Positions 38,863-47,877 of a stretch of DNA of 64,000 nt are shown here, piece by piece. Both the position numbers and the translations under genes were made by a program. This stretch comes from Lewinellaceae bacterium (lineage in GTDB: Bacteria; Bacteroidota; Bacteroidia; Chitinophagales; Saprospiraceae). The stretch is taken from the NCBI GenBank assembly GCA_016713985.1, contig JADJOD010000004.1, positions 186,001 through 250,000 of the forward strand, written 5' to 3'. The notes beneath the pieces are model-generated. The model made no database searches and was not told where the DNA came from. It saw nothing but the letters and a program-made list of their open reading frames with translations. How positions within the stretch are numbered: the stretch's first letter is position 1; every line of letters begins with the position of its first letter.

Positions 38863-39849
38863 ATGCCCCTGCTTGAAAAATCTTCCTTCCCGGCGCGCTC
38901 CGCTCTGGCAATACAACGGCCACCTGCAAACGCTTTATCCCGGCATCTTCCGCCGCGTGCAAGGCATTGAATATCAACGCGAAAGAATAGAAACTTCAGA
39001 CAGCGATTTCCTCGATATCGACTGGATCAGGCACGACAACAATCGCCTGGTGATTTTAACCCACGGCCTGGAAGGTGATTCCAGCCGGCAGTACATCCGT
39101 GGCGCCGCCAAACTGTTTTCCCGCAACGCCTGGGATGTGCTTGCCTGGAACTGCCGCTCCTGTTCCGGCGAAATGAACCGCGCTTTCCGGATGTATCACC
39201 ACGGCGACATCGACGATATTGGCCAGGTGGTTGATTTGCCTCGCAACCCGGCCGGTACCGGCATATTTCGCTGGTTGGCTTCAGCATGGGCGCCAATATC
39301 ACGATGAAATACCTCGGCGTGCGGGGTGAAAACTTGCCCGCAGCCGTGCGTTCGGCAGCGGTATTTTCTGCGCCCTGCGACCTTGAATCCGGGGCCACCG
39401 TACTCGATCACTGGCACAACGCCCTGTACCGCAAACGTTTTATGCGTGCCCTGATCCGGAAAATAAAGTTGAAAGACGCTCAATTCCCCGGACGGCTCAA
39501 TCTCTCCAAAATCCGCGAAATTCGCCGCTGGCGTGATTTCGACGAACATTTCAGCGCGCCGATTTGTGGCTACCGCGATGCCGCCGATTTTTACCGGCAG
39601 GCTTCCGCCAAACATTTCATATCGGGTATCCGTATCCCCACGCTGCTGGTAAACGCCCAGAACGATCCGATTCTGACCCCTGCATGTATGCCGGTCGAAC
39701 TGGCTCGCCAACACCCTTTTTTACACCTCGAACTGCCGGAGGAAGGCGGCCATTGCGGCTTCCAAAGCCGCAATGACAAAGAATTCTACTGGTCGGAAAA
39801 ACGTGCCCTGGAATTTGTGTCGTCGTATTGCAGTGCGGTGCATGGGTGA
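38863..39849 (+). CDS. YheT-like alpha/beta hydrolase; two frame breaks
   Basis: About 328 residues if rejoined. ATG 38863 directly follows the preceding stop and gives MPLLEKSSF. One base too many in the C3 run at 38889-38891 shifts the frame to RAPLWQYNGHLQTLYPGIF. One T too few at 39235-39237 shifts it again to ASQPGRYRHISLVGFSMG. Each repair restores a standard YheT/ABHD-type sequence: oxyanion HGLEGDS, nucleophile Ser in GFSMGA, Asp in NAQNDPILTP, His in EEGGHCGF. Probably a serine esterase or lipase-like hydrolase; substrate unknown. The breaks look like sequencing errors. Confidence 0.82.
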
Positions 39850-39886
39850 ATTTTTCTATTATTGTCCGAATGTTTAACGCACATAA

Positions 39887-40645
39887 ATGGCACAAATACA
39901 ATCCATTGCAGAGGTCGTTGCCAAACTCGAACAGATTATCGGGCAAGCCAGAGAACAACATTCTCCGATCGCTTATTTCGCAGTCGTTTATTATAAAATG
40001 ACCGTTGCCGTCCGGGACGGTATCGCGCAGGGTTTGTTTGAAAACGGCTCCCGGATGGAGCAGTTAGACGTGCGTTTTGCCCAACGTTATTTCGACGCCC
40101 TGGAGGCCTGGCAGGCCGGCAAACCAGCTTCAAAATCGTGGGTAACGGCCTTCGAGGCGACCAAAGACGACCGGTACACCGTTTTGCAACATATCATATT
40201 GGGAATCAATGCGCACATCAACCTTGACCTCGGTATAGCAGCCGCACAAACCCGCTCCGGAGACGCCATTTTTGGCCTGCACAAGGACTTCGAACGGGTC
40301 AACGATATCATTGCGGCGCTGACCGATCACGTTCAGGAACGTATGGCCGATATCTGGTTGCCCTGGAAGGTACTGGATTATTTATTGCGCAGTGAAGACG
40401 AAGGCTGGATCAATTTCAGCACCCGGGCGGCGCGCAGTGCGGCCTGGAAAGCGGCAACGGCGCTTGCCTTTGCGCAGGAAAACGAAACCGAACGGATATT
40501 AATCAACAACCTCGACGCCGGGGTGTCCGAACTGGCGAAAAAAATCATTCACCCGGGCAGGTGGACCCGGTTTGGGCTGCGATGGATGCGCCGGACGGAG
40601 CAGGGCTCGGTTCGGGATAAAATTGAAACTTTGATGCACATTTGA
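39887..40645 (+). CDS. DUF5995 family protein
   Basis: 252 residues, ATG 39887. Largely helical soluble protein. The central HIILGINAHINLDLGIAAA and DFERVNDIIAALTDHVQ are typical of DUF5995. Conserved histidines and Asp in the INAHINLDLG motif suggest a metal site (inference). Function unknown. Spaced 15 bases before paaD on the same strand. Confidence 0.8.
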   Translation: MAQIQSIAEVVAKLEQIIGQAREQHSPIAYFAVVYYKMTVAVRDGIAQGLFENGSRMEQLDVRFAQRYFDALEAWQAGKPASKSWVTAFEATKDDRYTVLQHIILGINAHINLDLGIAAAQTRSGDAIFGLHKDFERVNDIIAALTDHVQERMADIWLPWKVLDYLLRSEDEGWINFSTRAARSAAWKAATALAFAQENETERILINNLDAGVSELAKKIIHPGRWTRFGLRWMRRTEQGSVRDKIETLMHI

Positions 40646-40660
40646 AGTTATAATGGCTGT

Positions 40661-41167
40661 ATGGGCATAAACAACACCGACGAACTTGCCCGGAGAGCCC
40701 GGCTTATCCTGGAATCCGTCTGCGACCCGGAGGTGCCGGTACTCACCATAGCCGACCTCGGAATCATTCGCGATATTCAGGCGATGGACGACGGCGCCCT
40801 TTCGGTCGTCATCACACCCACCTACAGCGGCTGCCCGGCCATGAATACCATAGAAATTAACATCCGGGCGGCTTTACAGGAAGCCGGATTCACCCATGTC
40901 CAAGTGATCACCGTACTCAGTCCGGCATGGACGACCGACTGGATGAGTGAGGCGGGCAAAAACAAACTCCGCGCTTTTGGTATCGCTCCGCCTGCCTCTG
41001 CGAGTGTCGACAAAAAAGCCTTGCTTGGCGAGCGCCATGCGCTCCAATGCCCCCACTGCGGATCGGTTGAAACGGAAATGATTTCGCAGTTCGGCTCCAC
41101 CGCATGTAAAGCCCTGTTCCGCTGTTGCAATTGTCTCGAACCCTTCGATTATTTCAAATGTCATTAG
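40661..41167 (+). CDS. paaD: PaaD/PaaJ-type 1,2-phenylacetyl-CoA epoxidase maturation subunit
   Basis: 168 residues, ATG 40661. N-terminal MIP18/DUF59 fold (CDPEVPVLTIADLGII, TPTYSGCPAMNTIEINI). C-terminal zinc ribbon with CPHC (130-133) and Cys149, 155, 156, 158, 167 (CKALFRCCNCLEPFDYFKCH). PaaD is thought to help assemble the diiron or Fe-S parts of the phenylacetyl-CoA epoxidase. No paaA, B, C or E is in the window, so the gene stands apart from its usual operon here. Confidence 0.88.
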   Translation: MGINNTDELARRARLILESVCDPEVPVLTIADLGIIRDIQAMDDGALSVVITPTYSGCPAMNTIEINIRAALQEAGFTHVQVITVLSPAWTTDWMSEAGKNKLRAFGIAPPASASVDKKALLGERHALQCPHCGSVETEMISQFGSTACKALFRCCNCLEPFDYFKCH

Positions 41168-41313
41168 TCGGCTGACCGACAAAACCTCCGAAATGCCTAC
41201 CTGATGCGGGGTAAAATCTAAATTACCGGCTTTCGGCGCTGAATCTGGCATTTTATTTCGGATGTGTATTTATTCCCCGGAGGACAATATCCATAACCTA
41301 AATACCGCCGACA

Positions 41314-42266
41314 ATGCGCAAAATATTCGCTTCGCTTTTTTTACTGCTTTTTGTCAGTATATCTTTCGTTCAGGCCCGAAGGCTTTATGTAGACGCTTAT
41401 GCCACCGGAGCCAATAACGGCGCTTCCTGGAAGATGCCTTTACAGACCTTCATTCCGCACTGTTTGCCGCTCAACCCGGTGATTGTGTATGGGTGGCACT
41501 CGGCACCTACAATCTGCCGCTGACAGCTTACAATCGCGAAGTTTCGTTCACCCTGAAAGGCGGCGTAAAACTCTACGGTGGTTTTGCAGGTGTGGAAACG
41601 GCCCTGGAGCAGCGCAATTGGGAGCGATACAAAACAACCCTGAGCGGTGATATCGGTCTCCTGAACGACGAATCCGATAACTCTTACAGCATTCTTTATA
41701 TCGAAACAAACGATTCGGAAACGGTGGTGGACGGATTTACTTTTACGGGAGGCAATGCCAATAACTACGATCCTTTTATTTCCCGTTATTCCAGGGGTAA
41801 ATGTGGCGGCGCTATTTATGTGATGGCGCACGGAACGGCCAATCCCGAAATCCGCAACTGCTCGTTCGAACACAACTACGCCCGCGAATTCGGGGCCGCC
41901 GTATACCTGTACACCGGAGAAGGCAAGGAAGAAATTATTCCTTTTGAAAATTGCTGGTTTACGGACAACCGCGCCGACGGCTCGCTGCCGCAAGTGGGTT
42001 CAACCGGTTCCAATTTTCGCGTTTTTCCGAACCCTGCCAACAACTCCGCCACCATTGAAGGAGATGTAGTTGATGCCTCTTTCCCATTGCTCCTGATGGT
42101 GTTTGACGGATCGGGCAAAACCGTACAAATCCGGGAAGTCAGTGAAGTGTCCGACAAGGTAAGCATTCAAATTTCCCTGGCCGGATTCGCCGCAGGCGGG
42201 TATAACTTCCAGGTCGTGGATGCCGAAAAAAATCTGCTCGATTCCGGGATGTTGTGGAAACAATAA
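41314..42266 (+). CDS. Secreted beta-helix protein with T9SS sorting domain; one frame break
   Basis: About 317 residues if rejoined. ATG 41314, signal peptide MRKIFASLFLLLFVSISFVQ, then LYVDAYATGANNGASW, the usual start of T9SS-linked parallel beta-helix proteins. A missing A at 41431-41432 (tggaag for tggaaag) breaks the frame; the other frame continues DAFTDLHSALFAAQPGDCVW without a gap. Then pectate-lyase-like repeats (GGVKLYGGFAGVE, VVDGFTFTGGNAN, GGAIYV) and a T9SS domain (FRVFPNPANNSATIEG). The helix is short compared with related proteins. Confidence 0.8.
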
Positions 42267-42274
42267 TGTTGGAA

Positions 42275-42754
42275 TTATCTTGATCCTTCGAACGATATTT
42301 TCACATCGAAAGCCGGAATGTAACTGTTGGAATGATACTCCAGTATTAACGTTTTGTTTTCGGTATCGAATCTCAGTTCCATCTTTTTAGAAAAATAGTT
42401 TGGCAAAACAAAACTGCGTGTAAATATAAACACTTGCGGCCCGGTGTGCTCGTCGAACGCAAACCCCCGCCACTCCGCCGGCAACTGCTGCGCCGCGCTT
42501 CCCTGCAGCACAAAACTGTCTTTGGAAACTTCCGCCGCGATCAATGTATCGGGCAAGCGGGTAAAAGAATCGGACACCCATTCATAGTGGGATTCGGTAG
42601 GCGAAGTGAATATTTCTTCCAGTTTGTTGGAATGGTGGGAAGTTTTGCCGATATAAGTACCCGTCAATTCAGGCAGCGATTTGACTTTTTCTTTTTCGCA
42701 TGACATAAAAAGGGCGGCAGTACATACCGAAAAACAAATCAGGCAAGTTTTCAT
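42275..42754 (-). CDS. Lipoprotein of unknown function
   Basis: 159 residues from ATG 42754, chosen because it begins the lipoprotein signal MKTCLICFSVCTAALFMSC (Cys19); the longer frame would place a basic tail before it. The mature domain is beta-rich with LTGTYIGKTSHHS and ILEYHSNSYIPAFDVKISF, resembling lipocalin-like Bacteroidota lipoproteins. Family not recognised. Converges with the beta-helix gene eight bases away. Confidence 0.7.
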   Translation of the reverse strand: MKTCLICFSVCTAALFMSCEKEKVKSLPELTGTYIGKTSHHSNKLEEIFTSPTESHYEWVSDSFTRLPDTLIAAEVSKDSFVLQGSAAQQLPAEWRGFAFDEHTGPQVFIFTRSFVLPNYFSKKMELRFDTENKTLILEYHSNSYIPAFDVKISFEGSR

Positions 42755-42832
42755 AAAACGAGTTTTTGGGACGTGAGATTGATTGCGCTTGTGTTTCGCC
42801 AAAGAAGAACGGGCGGAAGCGTTTTTTTATTA

Positions 42833-43195
42833 TTACTCAAACCGCAGCCGGGCCAGTACCGGCAAATGATCGGAAGGGTAATGACAAGCATACAACGCTG
42901 AATATTCGCCGCCTTCCTTGCCGTCGTCGCGTCCCACCCCTACCCTGCCGTATACCGGCAGTTGTTCATCTAAGTATTCCAACTGGCGCAACAAGGCTTC
43001 CTGTACGCCAAACACGTCGGGAGCGTGAAAACGCAACTGCCCGGCCAGAAAATCGCGCCGTTTGGGCCAGGCGTCGACCCCGTCGCCGGGGTTGTCGAAT
43101 CGCAGGTTGTAGGTAAGGACGGTGAGTTCGGTTTGGGCGTTCGTGTGGAAAAAAGGGAACAGCGAAAGGAAAAGGACGGGCAGAATACGAAGCAT
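42833..43195 (-). pseudogene. Endonuclease/exonuclease/phosphatase (EEP) protein with the middle deleted
   Basis: Only 120 residues against about 260-280 for the family. The N-terminus is normal: signal peptide, LTVLTYNLRFDNPGDG, and VFGVQEALLRQL with the catalytic Glu. After GRDDGKEGGEYSA the sequence jumps in frame to HYPSDHLPVLARLRFE, the family's last motif with its His. The central strands with the DxN and TH(F/L)DH catalytic motifs are absent. An in-frame deletion of about 150 residues near 42893 explains this. The product is very unlikely to be active. Confidence 0.75.
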
Positions 43196-43302
43196 GGGTG
43201 CGGAATTTTTTGCAAATGTTCAAAAACTCGCGGATAAAGCAGACGAGGCGGTCATGGCTTCGCATTTTGTGTACAAATCAAGAAAGGCCTTTTGGGGAAA
43301 AT

Positions 43303-43339
43303 AAAAGAGCCGTCAGGGATTATTCCGGACGGCTCTTTT
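43303..43339 (-). terminator. Intrinsic terminator of the islet
   Basis: AAAAGAGCCGTC (43303-43314) pairs with 43328-43339. On the minus strand it ends in TTTTATTTT. It lies about 18 bases after the stop at 43357. Confidence 0.8.
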
Positions 43340-43356
43340 AACATCTACTTTCTATT

Positions 43357-43575
43357 CTAAGCAGACTTTATTGAAATATTGGCCTCCAATTTGAACTCCC
43401 GGAGCAAGTCACGAAGTTCATTGGCAAATTCCTCACGCATTTCTGCGTATTGGTTTATCGTAGAAGCGTTTCCGTTATGTTCGCGATGGAAAGCGATCCT
43501 TCGATTGAGCGAGGCTATTTGTTCTAAAATATCCCCAATCCGAATAATCTTTTCATCAAAAGATTCGGCTATCAT
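43357..43575 (-). CDS. Small coiled-coil protein, partner of a nucleotidyltransferase
   Basis: 72 residues, ATG 43575. Almost entirely helical (EKIIRIGDILEQIASLNRRI, EEFANELRDLLREFKLEANI). No signal peptide. It follows the nucleotidyltransferase gene by four bases and has a terminator of its own, so the two form a closed unit. Size and layout resemble a toxin-antitoxin partner, but I know no named family for it. The region is clearly more AT-rich than its surroundings, suggesting transfer. Confidence 0.65.
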   Translation of the reverse strand: MIAESFDEKIIRIGDILEQIASLNRRIAFHREHNGNASTINQYAEMREEFANELRDLLREFKLEANISIKSA

Positions 43576-43579
43576 ATTA

Positions 43580-44082
43580 TTAAAATTTCAATTCGACAAA
43601 ACCCTTTTTAAAGGATTTTCCTTTTCGATTCCGAATAGTGGTAGTCCAATCATTATGCCACTGAATCAGATCGAATTTAGTTAGAACAAAATTATGGTGA
43701 TTTTCCGGATAAACCCAAAGCGTATAGGCATCAAAGCCAAACTTTTCTTTTGCCCCCCTACGTCTAAATTCTTTGTCAATCAGTTTTTCGTTTCGCTCAT
43801 ACGTTTCATGATCAATCAAAGTAATAAAGTCAATATCTTTTGGGGACACCTTCATTGTTACAAAACTTCCTCCAATCCATTGAAGAAAATGAGGGGTGAT
43901 TTTTTCTCTAAATTCAGAAAGGAAATGACGATATCTCACCAAAATTTCATGTCGCCTAGACTCAATCGGAAAGTTGGTGACAAAAATGGTTTTGAAATCA
44001 TCAAAGCTCAAATCAATTTTGTCATAGGGGAAAATAAATCCATTCTCATCAAATTTTACAGTTGCTTCATCTTGTCGAGCAT
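43580..44082 (-). CDS. Minimal nucleotidyltransferase-fold protein (DUF6932-like); start disturbed
   Basis: The open frame from TTG 44011 gives 143 residues, but coding character continues upstream in frame (KFDENGFIFPYDKIDLS). An ATG at 44082 or 44070 would join it if one base were added near 44058, so the true N-terminus is probably there. The nucleotidyltransferase core is visible: GGS (47-49 from the TTG) and DID (59-61) in GGSFVTMKVSPKDIDFITLI, the hG[GS]...DxD pattern of Pol-beta-type transferases. Such minimal enzymes often serve in MNT-type toxin-antitoxin or abortive-infection modules. First gene of the AT-rich islet. Confidence 0.65.
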
Positions 44083-44166
44083 TTCTTTCTATACGGTTTA
44101 ATTATTTGATTTATAGGGAATTAGTACTATACAAACCATCTGTGAAAAATATACATAACTATTATT

Positions 44167-44206
44167 TGTTGGGTGACGGAATAATATGTTGTTCCGTCAC
44201 CCAACA
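44167..44206 (-). terminator. Hairpin after dnaK
   Basis: Perfect 15-bp stem (44167-44181 with 44192-44206), loop of ten bases. It lies 18 bases after the dnaK stop. No T-tract follows, so the call as a terminator is tentative. Confidence 0.55.
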
Positions 44207-44223
44207 CTATATACTACTATTCT

Positions 44224-46143
44224 TTAACTCTTCACCTCCTCAAACTCCACATCCTGCGTATCGCCGCCGGAGGCCGTATTGCCGCCACCTGCCGGGCCAC
44301 CCGTAGCGTTTTCGGTGCTGCCGCCGTTGGCGGCCTGTTGGGCGGCGTATATTTCCTGGCTGGCGGCGTTCCACGCCGCAGTGAGGGCTTCGGTAGCCGA
44401 GTCGATGCGGTTGATATCCTGTACTTTATGCGCTTCGCGGAGTTCGCCGAGCGACTTTTCGATGGCCTCTTTGTGGTTGGCAGGCACCTTGTCGCCGAAT
44501 TCGTTCAGTTGTTTTTCCGTCTGGAAGATCAGCGAGTCGGCGGCGTTCAGTTTTTCGGCGCGTTCGCGGGTCTGGCGGTCGGTTTCGGCGTTGGCTTCCG
44601 CTTCGGCTTTCATACGGGCGATGTCTTCTTTCGAAAGGCCGGTGCCCGCTTCGATGCGGATGTTCTGCTGTTTGCCGGTGCCTTTATCCAGTGCAGACAC
44701 AGAAATGATGCCGTTGGCGTCGATGTCGAAAGTGACTTCGATTTGCGGGACGCCGCGTGGGGAAGGAGGAATACCGTCGAGGATAAACCGGCCTACCGAA
44801 CGGTTGTCTCGGGCCATCGGGCGTTCGCCCTGGAGGATATGTATTTCCACCTGCGGTTGATTGTCGCTGGCGGTTGAGTACACTTTCGACTTTTTGGTCG
44901 GAACGGTGGTATTGGCTTCGATGATGACGTCGTAGATGCCACCCATCGTTTCGATACCGAGTGAAAGCGGCGTTACGTCAAGCAGCACCATGTCTTTAAC
45001 CCCTGCGTTGCCGGAAAGGATGGCGCCCTGCACGGCGGCGCCGATAGCCACCACTTCATCCGGGTTCACCGAGCGGTTCGGTTTTTTGCCGAAGAATTTT
45101 TCCACTTCTTCCTGGATACGCGGGATACGTGTGGAGCCGCCGACAAGAATCACCTCGTCTACTTCACCCGGCTTCAGCCCGGCGTCGTGGAGTGCCTTGC
45201 GGCAGGGTTCGAGGGTGCGCTGCACGAGGGAATCGGTCATCTGCTCGAATTTGGCGCGGCTGAGTTTCATAACGAGGTGTTTCGGCACACCGTCCACTGC
45301 CGTAACGTACGGCAGGTTGATTTCCGTTTCCGCGCTGCTCGACAGTTCGATCTTTGCTTTTTCGGCCGCTTCTTTCAGGCGCTGGAGCGCCATCGGGTCT
45401 TTGCGGAGGTCGATATTTTCCTGGCGTTTGAATTCGTCGGCCAGCCATTCGATAACCACGTGGTCGAAGTCGTCGCCGCCGAGGTGGGTGTCGCCGTTAG
45501 TGGATTTTACTTCAAACACACCGCCGCCGAGTTCGAGGATGGAAATGTCGAAGGTGCCGCCGCCGAGGTCGTAAACCGCAATTTTCAGGTCTTTATCCCG
45601 TTTGTCGAGGCCGTAGGCGAGTGCGGCTGCCGTCGGTTCGTTGACGATACGTTTTACGTCGAGGCCGGCGATAGCGCCCGCTTCCTTGGTCGCCTGGCGC
45701 TGCGAATCGTTGAAATACGCCGGCACGGTGATCACCGCTTCCGTAACTGCTTCGCCGAGGTAATCTTCCGCGATTTTTTTCATTTTTTGCAACACCATCG
45801 CGGAGACTTCCTGCGGGGTGTAGAGTCGTGTGTCAATGTCCACCCGTACGGTATCGTTGTCCCCCTTGACAACTTTGTACGGCACCCGGCTGATTTCCGA
45901 GGTGGATTCGCTGTGACGCATGCCCATAAAACGTTTGATGGAGGAAACCGTACGTTTTGGATTGGTGATGGCCTGGCGCTTGGCAGGTGCGCCGATTTTG
46001 CGTTCGCCATTGTCGAGAAAACCGACAACGGAAGGAGTGGTGCGCGCGCCTTCGTCATTGGCGATTACGACAGGTTCGTTGCCGACCATGACGGAGACGC
46101 ATGAGTTGGTGGTACCGAGGTCAATGCCTATGATTTTGCCCAT
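44224..46143 (-). CDS. dnaK: Chaperone protein DnaK (Hsp70)
   Basis: 639 residues, ATG 46143. ATP-dependent chaperone that binds exposed hydrophobic segments with DnaJ and GrpE; neither partner is in the window. Seen: [15 protein letters not shown] (4-18), [42 protein letters not shown], and the substrate domain ([14 protein letters not shown]). The tail is a Gly/Asn/Thr-rich linker ending VEFEEVKS, a variant of the usual EEVD-like end. Identification is secure. Confidence 0.98.
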   Translation of the reverse strand: MGKIIGIDLGTTNSCVSVMVGNEPVVIANDEGARTTPSVVGFLDNGERKIGAPAKRQAITNPKRTVSSIKRFMGMRHSESTSEISRVPYKVVKGDNDTVRVDIDTRLYTPQEVSAMVLQKMKKIAEDYLGEAVTEAVITVPAYFNDSQRQATKEAGAIAGLDVKRIVNEPTAAALAYGLDKRDKDLKIAVYDLGGGTFDISILELGGGVFEVKSTNGDTHLGGDDFDHVVIEWLADEFKRQENIDLRKDPMALQRLKEAAEKAKIELSSSAETEINLPYVTAVDGVPKHLVMKLSRAKFEQMTDSLVQRTLEPCRKALHDAGLKPGEVDEVILVGGSTRIPRIQEEVEKFFGKKPNRSVNPDEVVAIGAAVQGAILSGNAGVKDMVLLDVTPLSLGIETMGGIYDVIIEANTTVPTKKSKVYSTASDNQPQVEIHILQGERPMARDNRSVGRFILDGIPPSPRGVPQIEVTFDIDANGIISVSALDKGTGKQQNIRIEAGTGLSKEDIARMKAEAEANAETDRQTRERAEKLNAADSLIFQTEKQLNEFGDKVPANHKEAIEKSLGELREAHKVQDINRIDSATEALTAAWNAASQEIYAAQQAANGGSTENATGGPAGGGNTASGGDTQDVEFEEVKS

Positions 46144-46458
46144 ATTATTTGGAATATTTCGTTGAATGAGTTGAAAGTAGGTTGATTTGGCAATGGCCGT
46201 TTCCGGCGGCCGTCAATCGGTTTTAACAATCCTTGTGCCACGCAGGAAAATCTGACGGAATGGCAGTTTGGCCGGATGGGTGGAAGAATTTTTGTCAGAA
46301 ACGACCCGGTTCGGCTGGCAATGCGGCAGTAGCTGCCCGGGCAATTGACGTACCCGCAAAACTGAAAGATGAATTTTCAGCACCGGTCTCCATGATCCGG
46401 GCGGATTCAGGTTCTTTCACCCTACCTTTGGCGTCCACTTTTAAATCAATTCTTATCT
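46144..46458. other. Divergent intergenic region between dnaK and a type B sorting-domain gene
   Basis: 315 bases. Only a plus-strand TACCTTTG at 46433-46440 stands out. I see no heat-shock-type CIRCE repeat before dnaK and no TAnnTTTG on the dnaK strand. Confidence 0.5.
46433..46440 (+). promoter_or_regulatory. Candidate -7 promoter element
   Basis: TACCTTTG, 19 bases before the ATG at 46459. Confidence 0.5.
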
Positions 46459-47046
46459 ATGAATGTATATTTCAAGCCGGTTTGGAACTTGATCCCTGTT
46501 GCATTGATTGCTTTTTTTCTGCCGGTTTCCCAATCCACCGCTCAAAGTGTCGGCATCCTTTATCCGGCAGCCGGTTACGACACCTGTAGCCCGTTCCCGC
46601 TGGTACTTCGCGCTGTCAAATCCGGGCCGGGAAACCTGGAATGGTCCACCGGCAGCCAGGCGGATTCGATCACCGTCCTTGATTACGGCGCTTATACGGT
46701 GTCGTTCGAAACTCCCGATACCACGGTGCGCGATACGTTTGTTATCAACGAGATCGATTGCTGCAACCCGGTCATTCCCAACGCTTTCACACCAAACGGG
46801 GACGGCGTAAACGACCGGTTCGGCGTCGTATTGAGATACTGCGAAGTGGAAATTCTCGAGTTCACCGTTTATTCCCGCTGGGGAGAACTGGTGTTCCAGG
46901 CGCAGGAAACAACGGATCGCTGGGATGGCACCACGCTGAATGGCACGGAGGCGCCTTCCGACGTATATGTTTTCACCACCCGGTATAAAATTGCCGGAGA
47001 AGACGCCGAAAAAACGGAAAAAGGAGACGTCACTTTGCTGCGATAA
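46459..47046 (+). CDS. Secreted protein with gliding-motility-type (type B) T9SS C-terminal domain
   Basis: 195 residues, ATG 46459. Signal peptide to about residue 29 (VALIAFFLPVSQSTAQ). A short Ig-like N-terminal part with one probable disulfide pair is followed by the type B sorting domain: IPNAFTPNGDGVNDRFGV, YSRWGELVFQ, WDGTTLNGTEAPSDVYVF, ending in GDVTLLR. Type B substrates leave through T9SS and are typically linked to SprB-like surface systems. The cargo is very small for such a domain. Confidence 0.85.
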   Translation: MNVYFKPVWNLIPVALIAFFLPVSQSTAQSVGILYPAAGYDTCSPFPLVLRAVKSGPGNLEWSTGSQADSITVLDYGAYTVSFETPDTTVRDTFVINEIDCCNPVIPNAFTPNGDGVNDRFGVVLRYCEVEILEFTVYSRWGELVFQAQETTDRWDGTTLNGTEAPSDVYVFTTRYKIAGEDAEKTEKGDVTLLR

Positions 47047-47202
47047 TAAATTTCTTGCGGCGCCGGAATCATTTTTGTCGATGAAATAACGAACTTTACG
47101 GACTATGGCCGGTTTTTTGTATCTGTGTTGGGTCAGAAATTGGGTTCGGTTCCGGATGGAAACCGAATCACTTTATTTATTCTCAAAACATCGATAGAAA
47201 AC

Positions 47203-47877
47203 ATGCGTTTTTTGCTTCCTTTTTTGATGATCGTGGTCATGGCGGGCTCCTTTATCGTAGGGTCCTTCTACCTCATTGCCAGGGTATTGGGCACATTAAA
47301 CCTTGACCCGGAAAGCCAGGCCTGGAAAAACACCGTAGAACGCCTGCGGGCAAGGCTTCAATCGCAGGCCGCGGGAACGCTTATTCCGTGGGAAAGCGAA
47401 ATGTTGTCGCTGTTGTCGCTCAACCGGAAAATGGTGAAAAAACCCGGATTTTTTAGCAGCAGCACCAAAGAAGGGGTGTTTTCCACCATTTATCAGGAAC
47501 CGGTGCTGGCATACGCCGGCCAGAAAAAAGGCGAAACCAGCGTGCTGATCGCCCGAACCAGCGACCGGGAATTCACCTTCCGCACCCGGGGTAAAGAAAC
47601 CGAGATCTGGGTAAGCGGGATGCCGTTCGGCATTTTTACAGGCGGCGCACTGATGTCCGCCGGACGCAACAGCCGGCTGCTGGCCAGCCTCGACCCCGAT
47701 TCCGGCGAAGCGCAAATCCAGGTTAACCTCGGCAATAAAACAGCTGCCGCCATCACCAACCCGGACCACGCCGCGACTGCCGGCCCCAATCCCCGCGCAG
47801 TGACGCTGCTTCGGGAACCCTCCGATGTGGAAGAAAACGCCCTGCTCGCCCTGGCGATTTTACAACTAACCCGTTAA
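47203..47877 (+). CDS. Membrane-anchored protein of unknown function
   Basis: 224 residues from ATG 47203, which starts the membrane segment FLLPFLMIVVMAGSFIVGSF; the longer frame has an unlikely N-terminus. One transmembrane helix, then a cytosolic or periplasmic domain with helix NTVERLRARLQSQ and a beta-rich part (VLAYAGQKKGETSVLIARTS). No family recognised. Its TAA shares one base with the ATG of the ABC transporter gene, so it belongs to that operon. Confidence 0.7.
   Translation: MRFLLPFLMIVVMAGSFIVGSFYLIARVLGTLNLDPESQAWKNTVERLRARLQSQAAGTLIPWESEMLSLLSLNRKMVKKPGFFSSSTKEGVFSTIYQEPVLAYAGQKKGETSVLIARTSDREFTFRTRGKETEIWVSGMPFGIFTGGALMSAGRNSRLLASLDPDSGEAQIQVNLGNKTAAAITNPDHAATAGPNPRAVTLLREPSDVEENALLALAILQLTR

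Noticed and set aside
45187..46104. 305-codon plus-strand frame opposite dnaK
   Set aside because: Antisense shadow of a highly conserved gene.
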